Source: Pyronema omphalodes (taxonomy: Eukaryota; Ascomycota; Pezizomycetes; Pezizales; Pyronemataceae). Taken from it: DNA of 64,000 bases. The notes below the pieces were generated by a model. It was not told the origin of the DNA and did no database searches. It was given only the letters and a program-made list of their open reading frames with translations. How positions within the stretch are numbered: position 1 is the first letter of the stretch; every line of letters starts with the position of its first letter. Below, in pieces: positions 38,316 to 48,678 of this stretch. The position numbers and the translations under genes are program-made. The stretch lies in contig JAJJXM010000013.1 of NCBI GenBank assembly GCA_024516155.1, positions 558,001 through 622,000 on the forward strand. Direction: 5' to 3'.

Positions 38316-38625
38316 CCGTGACAAACAGAACAGAACAAATCAGTAGAAATCAAAGCCCAAAATAAAACAGAATGCAAAAACAGACAATACAAGACAATAT
38401 AACCGTAAGAAACAAACTCCATCTATACCTAACTCCTTGCCCAGCTCTATGTTGAAAAGATATGCAAACAAACTTCTTCTTGAACTAACTCCTTGCCCAG
38501 TGTTTTTTTTTTTTTTTTTTTTTTTTTTTAGTGATAAACAGAATAAAACAAATCAACAGAAAACAAAGCCCAAAATAAAACAGAATGCAGAAACAGACAA
38601 TACAAGACAATGTACAAAAACAACT
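38173..38625 (-). repeat. Tandem 3' repeat with long poly(A) tracts (as T on plus), left arm
   Basis: Immediately 3' of the left secreted-protein gene (minus sense) a unit of ~218 bp occurs twice. Each unit has TATTGTCTGTTT.., an AAACA-rich part, a homopolymer (T27 at 38503-38529 and T40 at 38276-38315 on the plus strand), then GGGCAAGGAGTTAG twice. In the gene's sense direction the homopolymers are poly(A). Confidence 0.85.
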
Positions 38626-38636
38626 AGAATCTCTGC

Positions 38637-41204
38637 TTATGCGGTAGCAGATTCGGAAGCGGCGCTGCTCTCAGAGGTGGTGGTGGGGGCGGCCGAGCTA
38701 GTAGTGATGGTGGAGGAGGCGGCATCGGAGGCAGAGGCGGTAGAAAGGGGAGCAAAGGTCCTGGTTTTGGTGTAGGTATTACCGCCCACTCCAGGCTTGA
38801 TCCTCGCCGCATAGTCGATTGGCTGCTCCTCTTCCTCCTCCTCGGTGGAAGCCTGCTCCTCGGTGTTGTAGGATTCGGATCCATCTCCAATCTCAAGGAG
38901 ACCGCCAGACTCCTCATTGTCCTTGAAGTCGACATCCAGAGGAGTTGAATCATCGAAACCGGCCTCCTTCCAGGCATCGGCAATAGGGGTCTTGATGTAA
39001 GGTTTGCATCCCTTACTCTTGTCGTGCTTGATCTTGCAGACCAAGATATCCTGGACCTTCTGAGGAATCTGATCAATGCTGGTGTAGCCGCGAGCATCGA
39101 TCTCGCTCAAGAACAGAGGGCAGAGGTGGTCAGGCACCTTTCCTTGGAAACCGAGACCTTTCCAGCCGTGGGAAATACCAAGACGGCAGCGAGCAATGTT
39201 GCGCTCGAGACGGTTGAGAATCTTGGTCTTGATCAGGCGGGGGCAGAGGAAGTTCTGGTATTCCTCAATACCGGTGGAAGACTCGAGACGCATGGCTCCC
39301 CAGACGGAGGAGGTGTCCCGTCCAAGAGGTCCACAGTAGCAGGGGAGGGATTTGCGAGAACTGAATGGGTCGTCGTCGTTCCTGTTCTGGTAGCCATCGG
39401 TGGGACCGTTCCAGTTGTAAGGAGTGTGACAGACTGGAATGGAGAACATTCCGGTGGTGGAGGAGTTGGTGAGGTGGTCGGCGGTGGGACCGGTCATGAC
39501 GGTGCGGAATCCGGAGGTGTCATACAATGCAACCTCTCCATCCTGGGCGGCGTTCGAGTCGGCGGTCTTGACAGAGGACTCGATGATGTCTCCAATGGTT
39601 ATGGCGTTGCTGGCCATGCGGTCGAGGCCAACGGGGTCCTCGACGTGGTGGGCGTTGGGGAGTCCTCGATCTGCCCAGCGGTAGAAGTAACAGACTTCTC
39701 CGTAGATGCATGCCTTCGATTTGGCGGGGCCGGTATTGTCAGCATAGCAATTCGGAGCGGCGACTCCAGTGTTCGAAAAGGTGCTGCGGCGTTCCTTATG
39801 GCGGAAGTCTGGGGTGCAGCTAATGAAATGCTTTTGTGCACGAAGAGCTGCGTTCAATGTCTTCATGTACATGTTTTGGGTGAGCGTATCCTCAACGGCA
39901 GAAGAGGTCCAATGTGAGAGGATCGAGGAATCGACAGGCAGGAAAGTACCCATTCCGAGGATGTTGGTCAAGTAAGAGGTTCCATCGGCCTTGATTGAGG
40001 AGGTTCCGGGGCCAAATACGTAGACAAAGTTCTCCTTCAGGCGGCGTCTGGCAAAACGACCAGTCTCCTGGACCATGGCAGATACCATGGCTACATTGGC
40101 ATCGTGTGGCGAATCTGGGCTGGGAACCTGGAATGACTCGATCCAGTCGCGGAGGTAGATGGGGAGGGCGATGTTGAGACCGATGGCCCAAAGTCGATCG
40201 GACGCCTCCTTGTACAGGCGGGTGTTGAAGATCCCGTCAACGTCTTCTTTAAACTTTCCGATACCTAAACGATGCTTCGCCAACTTTGTCGGGGCGAACG
40301 AGTCATCATCGATATGGTTAAGCCAGGTGGCTGGAACTTCACCACGTCCCTCCCAAACCTCGCCCCAGAACTCCTTTATCTGTGCATCGTTCTCGTCGGT
40401 GTACATTTTCTCGAACTCGCCAATGATGCTGTCGACAATTCCCTTGAAGGGCATGAGCGGGGTGATGGTCTGGATGATATTGGTAACTGCCCAGCTGATC
40501 AATCCAGCGAAAAAGGCCATTGCCTTGGCCTTTTCTTGTTCTTGGGGGGTTTTGGAGAGCATAAAGTTCTCGAGTGACATCCGGGGAACAAGTCCCATCA
40601 TGTTCAGTTGGGCACTCTCGATGCCATCGTATACAAGCTCACCAACAGTCAAAAGATTCTGACCAGAAGCAAGTGTGAAGAAGACCTTTCGGGCCAAGTC
40701 GAGGTCGCCAATGCTCTTGACTACAGTGGGACAGTCGGTACGGCACTGGTGGGAGGTTCCCAGGGCGCACTTAAAGTTATTCAACCCAAGGTAATTATTG
40801 GCGATAGTCGCCAACATGCCGTGGCGGACGAAAAACTCGGTGTCGGAGTTCTCCTTGTTAAAGTCGACCATCCACTTGTAGGCGCCTGCTTCCAGGAAGT
40901 TGGCTTGGGTAGGCTCGAACTGAGGTGACTGGCAGATTTCGAGGGCTTCGATGTCCGTAGGAGCTCGGTCGTGCTCTGTAAGGGAGATGGCACGAATGCC
41001 GGTAGCGGCGGAGGATGTGGTGTTGGCTTCGGTGGTGGTGATGAGAGTGGTGGTATTGTCGTTGATGGTATCGTTGTCGGTGGTAAAGGCGGGGGCCGTG
41101 ACGTTCTGGCAATTACCGAGAAGGACATTCAAGGCCAATAGATAAGCGATTGAAAGACGTTTCTTCATACCAGACGTGGTGGGGTTCAAAGTGGAAACCT
41201 TCAT
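38637..41204 (-). CDS. Large secreted protein of unknown function, left copy
   Basis: A single 2,568-bp exon gives 855 residues on the minus strand. The start MKVSTLNPTTSGMKK leads into a hydrophobic signal segment (LSIAYLLALNVLLGNC); the second Met (residue 13) would also make a good signal peptide. A Thr/Asn-rich linker with several NxT/S sites follows, then a long globular part. In order: residues ~85-330 with NFLEAGAYKWMVDF and WAVTNIIQTITPL; then a Cys-rich half with CTPDFRHKERRS, CYADNTG, CYFYRWADRG, CHTPYNW, CYCGPLGRD. An acidic EEQASTEEEEEEQ tract and a Ser/Thr/Ala tail close it. I do not recognise a named domain. It differs from the right copy by only a few percent of residues. Its 3' flank carries the poly(A) repeats. 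Confidence 0.85.
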   Translation of the reverse strand: MKVSTLNPTTSGMKKRLSIAYLLALNVLLGNCQNVTAPAFTTDNDTINDNTTTLITTTEANTTSSAATGIRAISLTEHDRAPTDIEALEICQSPQFEPTQANFLEAGAYKWMVDFNKENSDTEFFVRHGMLATIANNYLGLNNFKCALGTSHQCRTDCPTVVKSIGDLDLARKVFFTLASGQNLLTVGELVYDGIESAQLNMMGLVPRMSLENFMLSKTPQEQEKAKAMAFFAGLISWAVTNIIQTITPLMPFKGIVDSIIGEFEKMYTDENDAQIKEFWGEVWEGRGEVPATWLNHIDDDSFAPTKLAKHRLGIGKFKEDVDGIFNTRLYKEASDRLWAIGLNIALPIYLRDWIESFQVPSPDSPHDANVAMVSAMVQETGRFARRRLKENFVYVFGPGTSSIKADGTSYLTNILGMGTFLPVDSSILSHWTSSAVEDTLTQNMYMKTLNAALRAQKHFISCTPDFRHKERRSTFSNTGVAAPNCYADNTGPAKSKACIYGEVCYFYRWADRGLPNAHHVEDPVGLDRMASNAITIGDIIESSVKTADSNAAQDGEVALYDTSGFRTVMTGPTADHLTNSSTTGMFSIPVCHTPYNWNGPTDGYQNRNDDDPFSSRKSLPCYCGPLGRDTSSVWGAMRLESSTGIEEYQNFLCPRLIKTKILNRLERNIARCRLGISHGWKGLGFQGKVPDHLCPLFLSEIDARGYTSIDQIPQKVQDILVCKIKHDKSKGCKPYIKTPIADAWKEAGFDDSTPLDVDFKDNEESGGLLEIGDGSESYNTEEQASTEEEEEEQPIDYAARIKPGVGGNTYTKTRTFAPLSTASASDAASSTITTSSAAPTTTSESSAASESATA

Positions 41205-41265
41205 TGTGGCGGTATTTCAATTTTGTGAGAAGATTGAGTAGTAGGAACGGAGGAGAAGAAGCGGC

Positions 41266-41274
41266 CTATATATA
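41266..41274 (-). promoter_or_regulatory. TATA box of left secreted-protein gene
   Basis: TATATATAG in gene sense, ~62 nt upstream of the ATG at 41204. The same element lies at 59546-59554 in the other arm, and the surrounding ~150 bp is almost unchanged between arms. Confidence 0.7.
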
Positions 41275-41445
41275 TCATAAGGTAGTGCGGCGAAAAACAC
41301 AGTCCAAAAAGCAGTCATAGTGTCACCACGTAGCGAACCTTGATCCGTCAGAGACGGCTTTGATCCGTCCGTAATCGTTGACGACATTGTTGCAGGACAT
41401 TATCCCTCGCGGAATCCGGAGAACGCATGATACCTCCCGAGCGAA

Positions 41446-41784
41446 TCATCGCCTGTGAGTCTTGTAAGCGGCTTTAGCGAACGAAGCCTGCTGTATGTAG
41501 TGTCTAGCCGCTTTTAGACAGAAACAGGCTCCGCTTCTAAGCGAGCAGGTAATTGCCGCCATAATATTCCTATTCTGAGTGGAAAGCTTCATGGAATCGC
41601 TCTGCACGGGAACCGAAGCGACTCCGCTATTCGTAAGCCAGTACCGGGTTACACAATCATTCACTCCTTCAGCCCTCGCGCGCACCATCTGCGCGTGTTC
41701 CTCTCGTAAAGCAGCACCGGTTACCTGACTTGTATCCCACCGATCCATACACCACATCATTATCTTTGTCTTAATGGATAACAA
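41446..41784 (-). other. Conserved short ORF in left arm (112 codons), uncertain
   Basis: The open frame begins MLSIKTKIMMWCMDRWDTSQ. The aligned copy in the right arm (59035-59283) shares the first ~70 codons, then shifts frame by a small indel and stops at 82 codons. A third, more diverged DNA copy lies at about 42690-42850. It lies ~240 bp upstream of the secreted-protein ATG, pointing the same way. No domain is recognised. The broken frame in one copy argues that it is a decaying mobile-element or repeat fragment rather than a working gene. Confidence 0.3.
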
Positions 41785-42220
41785 ATATTACATATTTGAT
41801 ATTACATATTTGAGAAGAAGTAGATCTTAGCGAGGAGAATCGCGTTACAAGTACTATTCAATATTATTTCCTTAGATTCATATAAAGAAAACGGACTTTC
41901 CCACACGGTTATGTGCCAGTTAGCGAGTATTAACCCCCATCACATGATACCGTACATGTTTACACCATACATCGCGATCGGCCCTATACATTCCAAGTAA
42001 CGTATCAAAATGTCTACATTTTTTCAACGGCGTTTTATTTAACTTTAACTATCGGAGATGTGATGCATTTAATAAATATCATAGCCTAGATGCTTCTAGT
42101 CTTATTCTCGCGCCCCAGGAATAGAACACCAAGAATTCGTAACGATGACATGTGAAGTAAACTTAGTATGAATTATAGATTTTCGCTGTGAAAAAAAGCC
42201 ACCGCTGCGCCGCAAAAAGA

Positions 42221-42309
42221 TGGGTTCGATGGGACTCGAACTCACATACGGCCCCTGTGCATTGTAAAGTAACCGTGCTCTAAGTTCTAACCAATTGAAC
42301 TACAAACCC
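42221..42309 (-). tRNA. tRNA-like sequence, isotype unclear (possible pseudogene), left arm
   Basis: Acceptor stem GGGTTTG/CGAACCC pairs with one G-U, discriminator A. The A box (TAGTTCAATTGG) and B box (GAGTTCGAGTCCC) fit Pol III promoters. The centre does not fold cleanly: TTAGAAC/TTAGAGC looks like a small duplication, and no 7-nt anticodon loop closed by a good 5-bp stem is evident, so I give no anticodon. The T stem has an A-C mismatch. Either an intron-bearing tRNA I cannot resolve, or a tRNA-derived relic. Confidence 0.5.
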
Positions 42310-42689
42310 CGGGGATGAAAGATGGTGGTAGAACTAAAATATGAACTGTTACTGGGTAGACGGCGAAAAGACGGTTCTTGATTCTTGGTTCGTGATTCTT
42401 GTGGCAGTTGTGGATGGCGGGTTTGGAAGGCGGTAGATGTTGATGGTTCCAACTTCCGCATCGAGGCCAGATTCGGGTAGGTGTTATCTCCTTGAGCCGG
42501 AGATTCGGAGTGAAGGCTTTGTCTCGTGAAAATGGATATCTGCGGCTGGAAGCGGTGAGAATGTCCGTTATGATGAAGACTGGAATAAACGTCGGAATAA
42601 AAGCTGGGAAATTCTTTGTATCTGGGGCTTCATAAGTTTGGTTGACATCGTGGGTTGGTTTAATCATTGTAGTGGGGTTACCGAAATAG

Positions 42690-42850
42690 TTCGATTCTGC
42701 TACTCGTAAACCAGTACCTGATGACACCATCGTTCATCCCTTCAGCCCACGCGTAATCCATCTACGCGTATAACCTACGTAAAGCAGCACCGGGTACCTA
42801 GCTTGTCTCCCATCGATCCGTACATCATATCATTATCTCTCTCTTGATCG
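42690..42850 (-). repeat. Third, diverged copy of the short-ORF segment
   Basis: Reverse-complemented, this aligns with 59035-59200 (shared ggtgctgctttacg, gtgggctgaagg, actggtttacgagtag), about 70% alike by eye. It begins where homology between the two arms stops, in the same orientation as the copy at 41446-41784. Confidence 0.6.
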
Positions 42851-43738
42851 ATATCTTATTTCACTTTCAATTTGAGACAATAGGACTTACATCCGTCCTC
42901 GGGGCTTTTCGATTCTTCCCAACATCTGTTACACTATCGTTGGTTCCGATTATACAGGAACCCTACTCCACACTCCAATCCGCTCCATGCTCCGGTTTAC
43001 TCCTATTGAACGAAATAGGGAAAGATCGAGTGGAGGTGGAGAACACTATTGATGAAAGCAGTAATGATCTAAGTCTACGCATTCTACGGAAAGAGATATA
43101 CCCAATGTGGAGCCTCCACCTCCACGTATAACTCACATCAACCCTAACTGTGTTCACGGGCGAGTGACCTAAACCCTAATTATGGCTGGGACACCAAAGC
43201 CCTAGGCGGCTTTTTAACAACTCCATCCACAGCCAGCCCCCTCATCCGTAAGATTGCACCATTACATTCGACCCACAACTACCTGAAAATCAAAATGTTG
43301 TAAGTATCCAGTGATCTTCCACAACCTTTCAAATTCGATTCCTCAGTGCCAATGAGAGCCACAAAACGCCAAATAAGCAACGATAAGCAGAGTATTTCAT
43401 TTTTATGAGCACATACCAATAAACCCACCAAACAACCAATTATCACTCGATTATTACCAGTCACACATTATCACTCTCAACGCGACAAATTCAAAATGCC
43501 CAAAAAAAAAACCTCCTCCAGTATAATAAAACTCCAAAAGTGCCAGTAATTAACCACATCCAAAGAAGCAATAAATAGACGCCCAAAAACAATACACCGC
43601 TGGTATTATACCCCATTCCCGATTTCCTGACCAAGATGCAACTCAACCATCCCTCCCCTCCCTCCCGCACACGCACCTAATAAACAACCCCAACCCCAAC
43701 CAACAACCCAAAATACAATGACCGATAATCAATCATCA
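42851..43738. other. Intergenic, no supported gene
   Basis: It contains an imperfect inverted pair (gtggaggtggag near 43031 and ctccacctccac near 43116) that could form a hairpin. Otherwise simple A/C-rich DNA leads to the 3' end of the polymerase gene. Confidence 0.5.
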
Positions 43739-46700
43739 TTACCGCCCCCTCGGTTCAAAATATTCCTCAACCCTCCTCCTCTTCTCATTCTTATCCTTTC
43801 CTTTCTTCCCCCCGCTTTCCGAAGCTTCAGGGGCTTTACTACCCGCTCTACTCCTCGGTTTTTGATTCGGAGCTGGATGAGAAGTTCTAGGTTGCTTAGT
43901 GGCTTCTTTGATAACCGGAAGTGATAAGCACCAATCGATATGTTGATTAAACTTGATATCATCCGCGGGTTGAGGTTTGGAACAGATAGGACAGATGTAA
44001 GTATCTGGCAGATCTTGTGGGTGGTGTTGCGGTGGGATATGGTTTTTGGTGCTTGATGCTATGGGGGGTTGCAGCTGTGGTTGTTGTTGTGGTTTTTTGG
44101 TTGGTGACCTTGATTCTGATCTAGCTCGGTCCCAGGGGTTGGTATTTGAATTAAGAACGGGGAATATCGTAGGTTTTGTCGGTGACTTGACGACCTTCTT
44201 TGAGGCCTCAATGGCATCATGAAGTTCCTGTGTCAACCTACGTTCTTGATCCTGCTCTTCCTTCTGGGCGTTCTCGAATTCTTCCTCCGGCCAGATCTCC
44301 CAGCCGTCATCGTCTAGTAGCCTTTTCCGCTTGAGGTCTTTTGTACCGCCGTCTTGTTGGCCATCTGCTCGGGTATAGAAACCCGCGGCTTCAAAAAAAC
44401 CTCCGTGGCTACCGATGTCTTTCTTTGCCAGGTTCACTAGGTTTGTCATACGTAACCCCATGAGACGAAGCTTGAGACCGGGGTATTCACGCTCCAAGGC
44501 TGTTAACAAAGGGAGCGAGTAGTTGTAGAGATCTGGGGCGTTTTTGATCGGACGGGGACAGAGTTTTTGTCTAGAGAACACCTGTTTGAAGCAACCAACC
44601 ATCAGCCATCAGTCATCAGCTATGGATATTGGAAGATGAAGAACATACTTGGTAATCATGCATCTTAATCTTCAAAACCAGTGTTCTACCAGCGACTTCA
44701 ACTCTTGCCATATCCGCCTCCAACTCAATCGCGATCTTCATAAGTTTCTCTCGTAACTTGGCCGGGTCTGAGATATCGGAGAAGGTGGTTTCTGAGCCGA
44801 CGGATTTACGCGGGTATTCTGAAATGGGGCGGATGGTGGTACGGCCTATACCAAGGTAGGTTCGGAGGAGGAAGGTAAAGGACTAAATGAGGTAGGGTTA
44901 GGAATGGTTTCAATGGAGGAGGGGTGAAGGGTTTTGTGGCCCTTGGTAAGGAGGATAAACTCACTTTTTCACCCCATAACGACATCAGGAAACTTCGGTG
45001 AGTGAAGATATCTCCACAGGTCTTGATACCGACACTGTGGAGTTCTCGCTCGAAGACTCTTCCGACGCCGTTGATGCTCCGGACTGGAAGAGAGGAGACG
45101 AATTGCATGATTGCTTCTCTCTCTGGTGGGATGTACTGAAGTTGGATATTAGTCAGCTACTCTACATTACAAGCAAATATCAAGCAGAGGCGCTGGATAA
45201 CGAAGAAGACTTACGAATTGCCCATTGGGCTTATTTATGTTCGATGCGACTTTTGCAAGTTTCGCATTCGGCGCAATTCCAGCAGAGATGGAGATTTGCG
45301 TAGTGGAAAGAATCTCAGAACGAATCTGGTGGACAAGTTCTTCAGGATCCAGTTCGGGATGTGCTAACAAATACTTTTCAAATCAGCCAACCATGTTCCC
45401 TTATCTCATATCCCACTCCTTCATCCCTTTGGTTTAATCCAACTTACCGGCGTGAGATTCAAATAAGCCTCATCAACACTAGTGGCCTCATATCTCGGAT
45501 CATATTTGGCAATCACCGTCCTGATCTCTTCCGCTTTTTTCGTATATTTCTCAAAGTTCGGTTTAATAAAAACCAACTTTGGACATATCTTTGCGGCTAT
45601 GTGACCTGCCATTCCTGATCGGACTCCGTATTTACGTGCTTGGTAGTTGCACGTGGTCAGCACTCCACTACCGACGGCCATAGGGACCAGTTTAAGCTCA
45701 GGCCGGTCAAGCTCTTCGACGGAGGCGTAAAAGGCGTCGCAGTCCATGTGCACTGGGGGGTGTCAGCTTACTTCAGCCACCAGCCACAACCTCCTCATTC
45801 CAGTTTGGGAGACTTACCGATGACTTGGGTTAAGTCCCGTTCGCTTTCAAGAAGCGCAATCTGTTGGAGGTTAGACACCTTACTTTGCTAGAATCAAGAA
45901 TAGTCGGAATTAATGGAAATCTTACGTGCTCATCTGCTTTTCTCTCCTCGTATTTTATCTGACCGGGCATAAGCTTAGCTTTCTTCTTAAGAAGCTCTTC
46001 TATCTTTGCCGTCAACTGTTTAAATTATTAGCTCTTGATTAGTTCTTTCTCCACCTCATTCTCCAGGTCCTCCTTGCTCTCTTTGTTTGGTCATAATCAA
46101 TCACTCGTTGGGCAGAGTGCGAGTTTATTTTGAGACGAGAAATTGGAAATAAAACATACCGCTTCATCCCTCCGTTCCTCATTCTCAAAGAATTTCGAGC
46201 CAACACTCGCAGCGTAGATTATTTCCCCTACTTTCTGCTGATCCACACCTTCTTGTCCAGCTTTCATCAAGGAGGGTCCCAGAAGGGAGTGATGGAGCGA
46301 TGTATTAACCCCTCCAACTCCAGTTCCAGATCCAGCTCCTCCTGCTGGTAGCGGTGGTGATGCAGAGTCCTCAGCTTCATCAGCAGCTTTCCTACAAGGC
46401 GATAAAGGCTCTCTAGGACGCTGAAAAGAAGGAGCAAGTTCCTTAAACAAGCCCTCTTCGCGTTCTTCACCCAATATCGCCGATGGTATAGCTGGCTTCT
46501 TGAACTCGCTCTCTGATTCTGGGGGAGGCAGCTGGAACGAGGGGGCAAGGTCCTTAAACAAGCCCTCGAGTTCATCAGCTGCCTTCCTAGGCGGTGAGAT
46601 TGGTTCCCTGGGATGCTGAAATGATGGGGCTAGGTCCTTAAACAAGCCCTGAATTTCTGGTGGGGGATTCTGGGGTTCTGGTGAGGGGGGTATTGCCTCG

Positions 46701-47293
46701 GGTTCCTGGGTTGAGTTCTTTGGTAGTTGGTAGGAGGTTGGGATAAAAGCTTGTTCCTTAAACGAGCTGTTTATTAACCTCACAGGACGCTGGAGAAATT
46801 CCTGCACTAGGTTTTGTGCTGAGGGAGGAGGGGAATTGTTTTGAGACGGTATCTGGGTAGTGGGCGGCAAGAAGTCCTTAACTTCAAGCTCGTCATAAAG
46901 ATCCGGTCTTGGTTGCGCCGACGGTGGGGTTATATTGCCGGGGATTTGGGGATACAAAAGCCCGTTATTTCGTGGCGGTTGTGTAGAGGGTGGTATTTCG
47001 TCATAAATATCATCTATTAGTTTATTTAAAAAAAATGTTAAAACGAATCCTTCAGCGGTAATTTTTGGTGTTGGCCTAGAGTTTTACGCACCTTGTTCCG
47101 CTTGCTGTCCGGCCTCTTCCCTTGCTCTAAGCTGCAGGAGCTCGTCGTCGGCGCCAAGTTCACTTCCATTCTGAATTTCTTCTTCCTGCTCCACATGACC
47201 TAGCTGCGAAGGCCGTTGCGCCGCGATCTCCGCCATAATCTCGTCCCATTCAGCATCATCAGAAAAACTGGGAAATTCGTCCATGTGGGGCAT
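43739..47293 (-). CDS. DNA polymerase kappa (Y-family/DinB) with UBZ finger and long N-terminal extension
   Basis: Nine exons on the minus strand: 47293-47092, 47013-46160, 46015-45926, 45860-45818, 45752-45448, 45373-45215, 45135-44965, 44882-44649, 44581-43739; 966 residues. Start: ATG at 47293; an alternative Met lies three codons later. Residues 1-~325 are an unusual Pro-rich extension with three GLFK(D/E)LAPSFQ motifs. The kappa-specific N-clasp follows (GSKFFENEERRDEA, LTAKIEELLKKKAKLM). Catalytic carboxylates: Asp400 and Asp402 in VHMDCDAFYASVEE; Asp490-Glu491 in SVDEAYLNLT. Palm/thumb motifs: SISAGIAPNAKLAKVASNINKPNGQ and the HhH SINGVGRVFERELHSVG. The little finger ends in exon 9. 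A UBZ4-type finger has C883, C886, H900, C904. The C-terminal RRRVEEYFEP resembles a PIP box lacking its Gln. It performs translesion synthesis, recruited by ubiquitinated PCNA. Confidence 0.93.
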
Positions 47294-48678
47294 GTCGCGT
47301 CGCGCTGACACGGTAAGGATTGGGGGACGTGTTTATGTGGTTTGGTCATGTGACTTGGTGGGTACGCGAGTTTGCGCTAGGATAAGTTTGGACAGGTCGG
47401 GGGTGAGGTTGGCTCCCTGGGCTCCCCTCGGGTCAGGGAAGAGAGGGGTCATGGTCGGCCATGTGGAGCTGCACAAATCACAGGATTCAGCAGCTGTAGA
47501 CGAATAGAAGTTGGAAGAGGAGGATGAGGAGATGCGAGGGGAAAGGGGGGATTCGCTATGTGCTGACGATGGAGAGGGGAGCTTCAAGGCAAGAGCTGAG
47601 ACCCTGAAGTCAACAGCAGAGCTGGAGCTTTGGTTCCAAGTTGGATTTCTTTTTGCTTCAAAACTCTACAAGCAGACGAAAATATTCCGGATTCGCCACA
47701 AACTACACACATGTTTCATGAATGCAATATAAATTCCGGTACACATGCATCCAGCCGATCTTGGGGATGTTCTTGATCACATTTCCACTTGCTTGAACGC
47801 CAATTCCGGAGATGACGACTGTTGGCGGCTGGGAGGCGGGGGAGGCTGAATAGAGTGTGCGGATTGGGAATAAACAACTGAGGGGCCGAACCAAAGTGAC
47901 GATAGCTTGGAATTTAAGACAGACGAATAGCGTGTGGTTTGGGATAAGCGTGGGAGGGGAAGGAAGAGTGAAAACAGCTGTTGTTTGGAGTGATTGAAGA
48001 GAGAGGTGAAGAAGGAAACGTCGATGAATGAAGAGAGAGAAAGAGTGTGTGAAGAAGGAGAAAGAAGAAACATCAATCAGTAGATAGAGATGAAAATGAA
48101 ATATCAATGATGTAAAGAGAAAGAGAAATGAAGAAGAAACATCAATGAGTGAAGAGACCGAGTGAAGAGAGATGAATAAGAAAAAGAAACATCGAGTGAA
48201 GAGAGATGAAGAAACGTCAACAAGTAATTTGTAAATTTATATTCAGAATAATCCAAATAATCCAAACATCAAACTGTAATCATCATCATCGTTATCCTAA
48301 AATTCTATTGTGGTCAAGATGATCACTTTGTTCAATTCACAAGCCAACGCCGCCCGCCTGTCCCCCTCCCCATCACGAGACGAAATCCCTCCGCCCAGCA
48401 GCCAACCACCACACCCGACTGGTGAAGCCAGCCCACAGCGACCCTAAATCACCGCCCACCTGCCAGCTTTTCGCTACACCTTCACATCGGATCTCCCAAA
48501 ACGACGTCGGTCGACGTCGACGGCTACCAGATACCACCACGATGCTGTTCTACTGAGCACAGACCTCCCCCGATACACATCCAAGCTGTGAGAAGCGCTT
48601 CTTAAGCTCCGACTCCCTTTCGCGAGAGACACAAGCTGCAGCGAGAACAACACCACAGCGAATTACCATCTACATGCC
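47294..48678. other. Divergent intergenic region between Pol kappa and coiled-coil gene
   Basis: Holds both promoters. GC-rich near the polymerase start, then a purine-rich minisatellite (separate entry). Open frames here are made of the repeat or lack a start. Confidence 0.5.
47990..48225 (+). repeat. Degenerate purine-rich minisatellite
   Basis: Roughly 30-45-bp units built from gaagagagatgaagaag followed by aaac(a/g)tc(a/g)atgagtg recur at least five times with insertions and substitutions. It ends ~450 bp before the downstream ATG. Confidence 0.7.

Larger units (their letters stand above)
37060..42695 (-). repeat. Left arm of a ~5.7-kb inverted duplication
   Basis: Reverse-complemented, this segment aligns end to end with 58075-63835. 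Over the secreted-protein gene and its promoter the arms are nearly identical. Over the tRNA-side flank (41800-42300) they are about 85-90% alike by eye, and over the outer 37060-37900 about 70-75%. Matching landmarks include the string ggtctggactattcactcc (left, reverse-complemented; right at ~63125) and tagttattacccgcc-type sequence close to each outer end. Borders are estimates, good to roughly 30 bp. No terminal inverted repeat or target-site duplication was found at the borders. Confidence 0.85.

Noticed and set aside
38624..41145. Numerous frames antisense or shifted within the secreted-protein genes, repeated in both arms
   Set aside because: They exist in both arms only because the DNA is duplicated; composition (Pro/Arg/Val runs) is that of shadow frames of the real gene.
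41446..42695. Reading the arms as a DNA transposon with terminal inverted repeats
   Set aside because: No transposase-like frame, no short terminal repeats inside each arm and no target-site duplication could be seen; the inverted pair is two whole copies, 15 kb apart, not the ends of one element.
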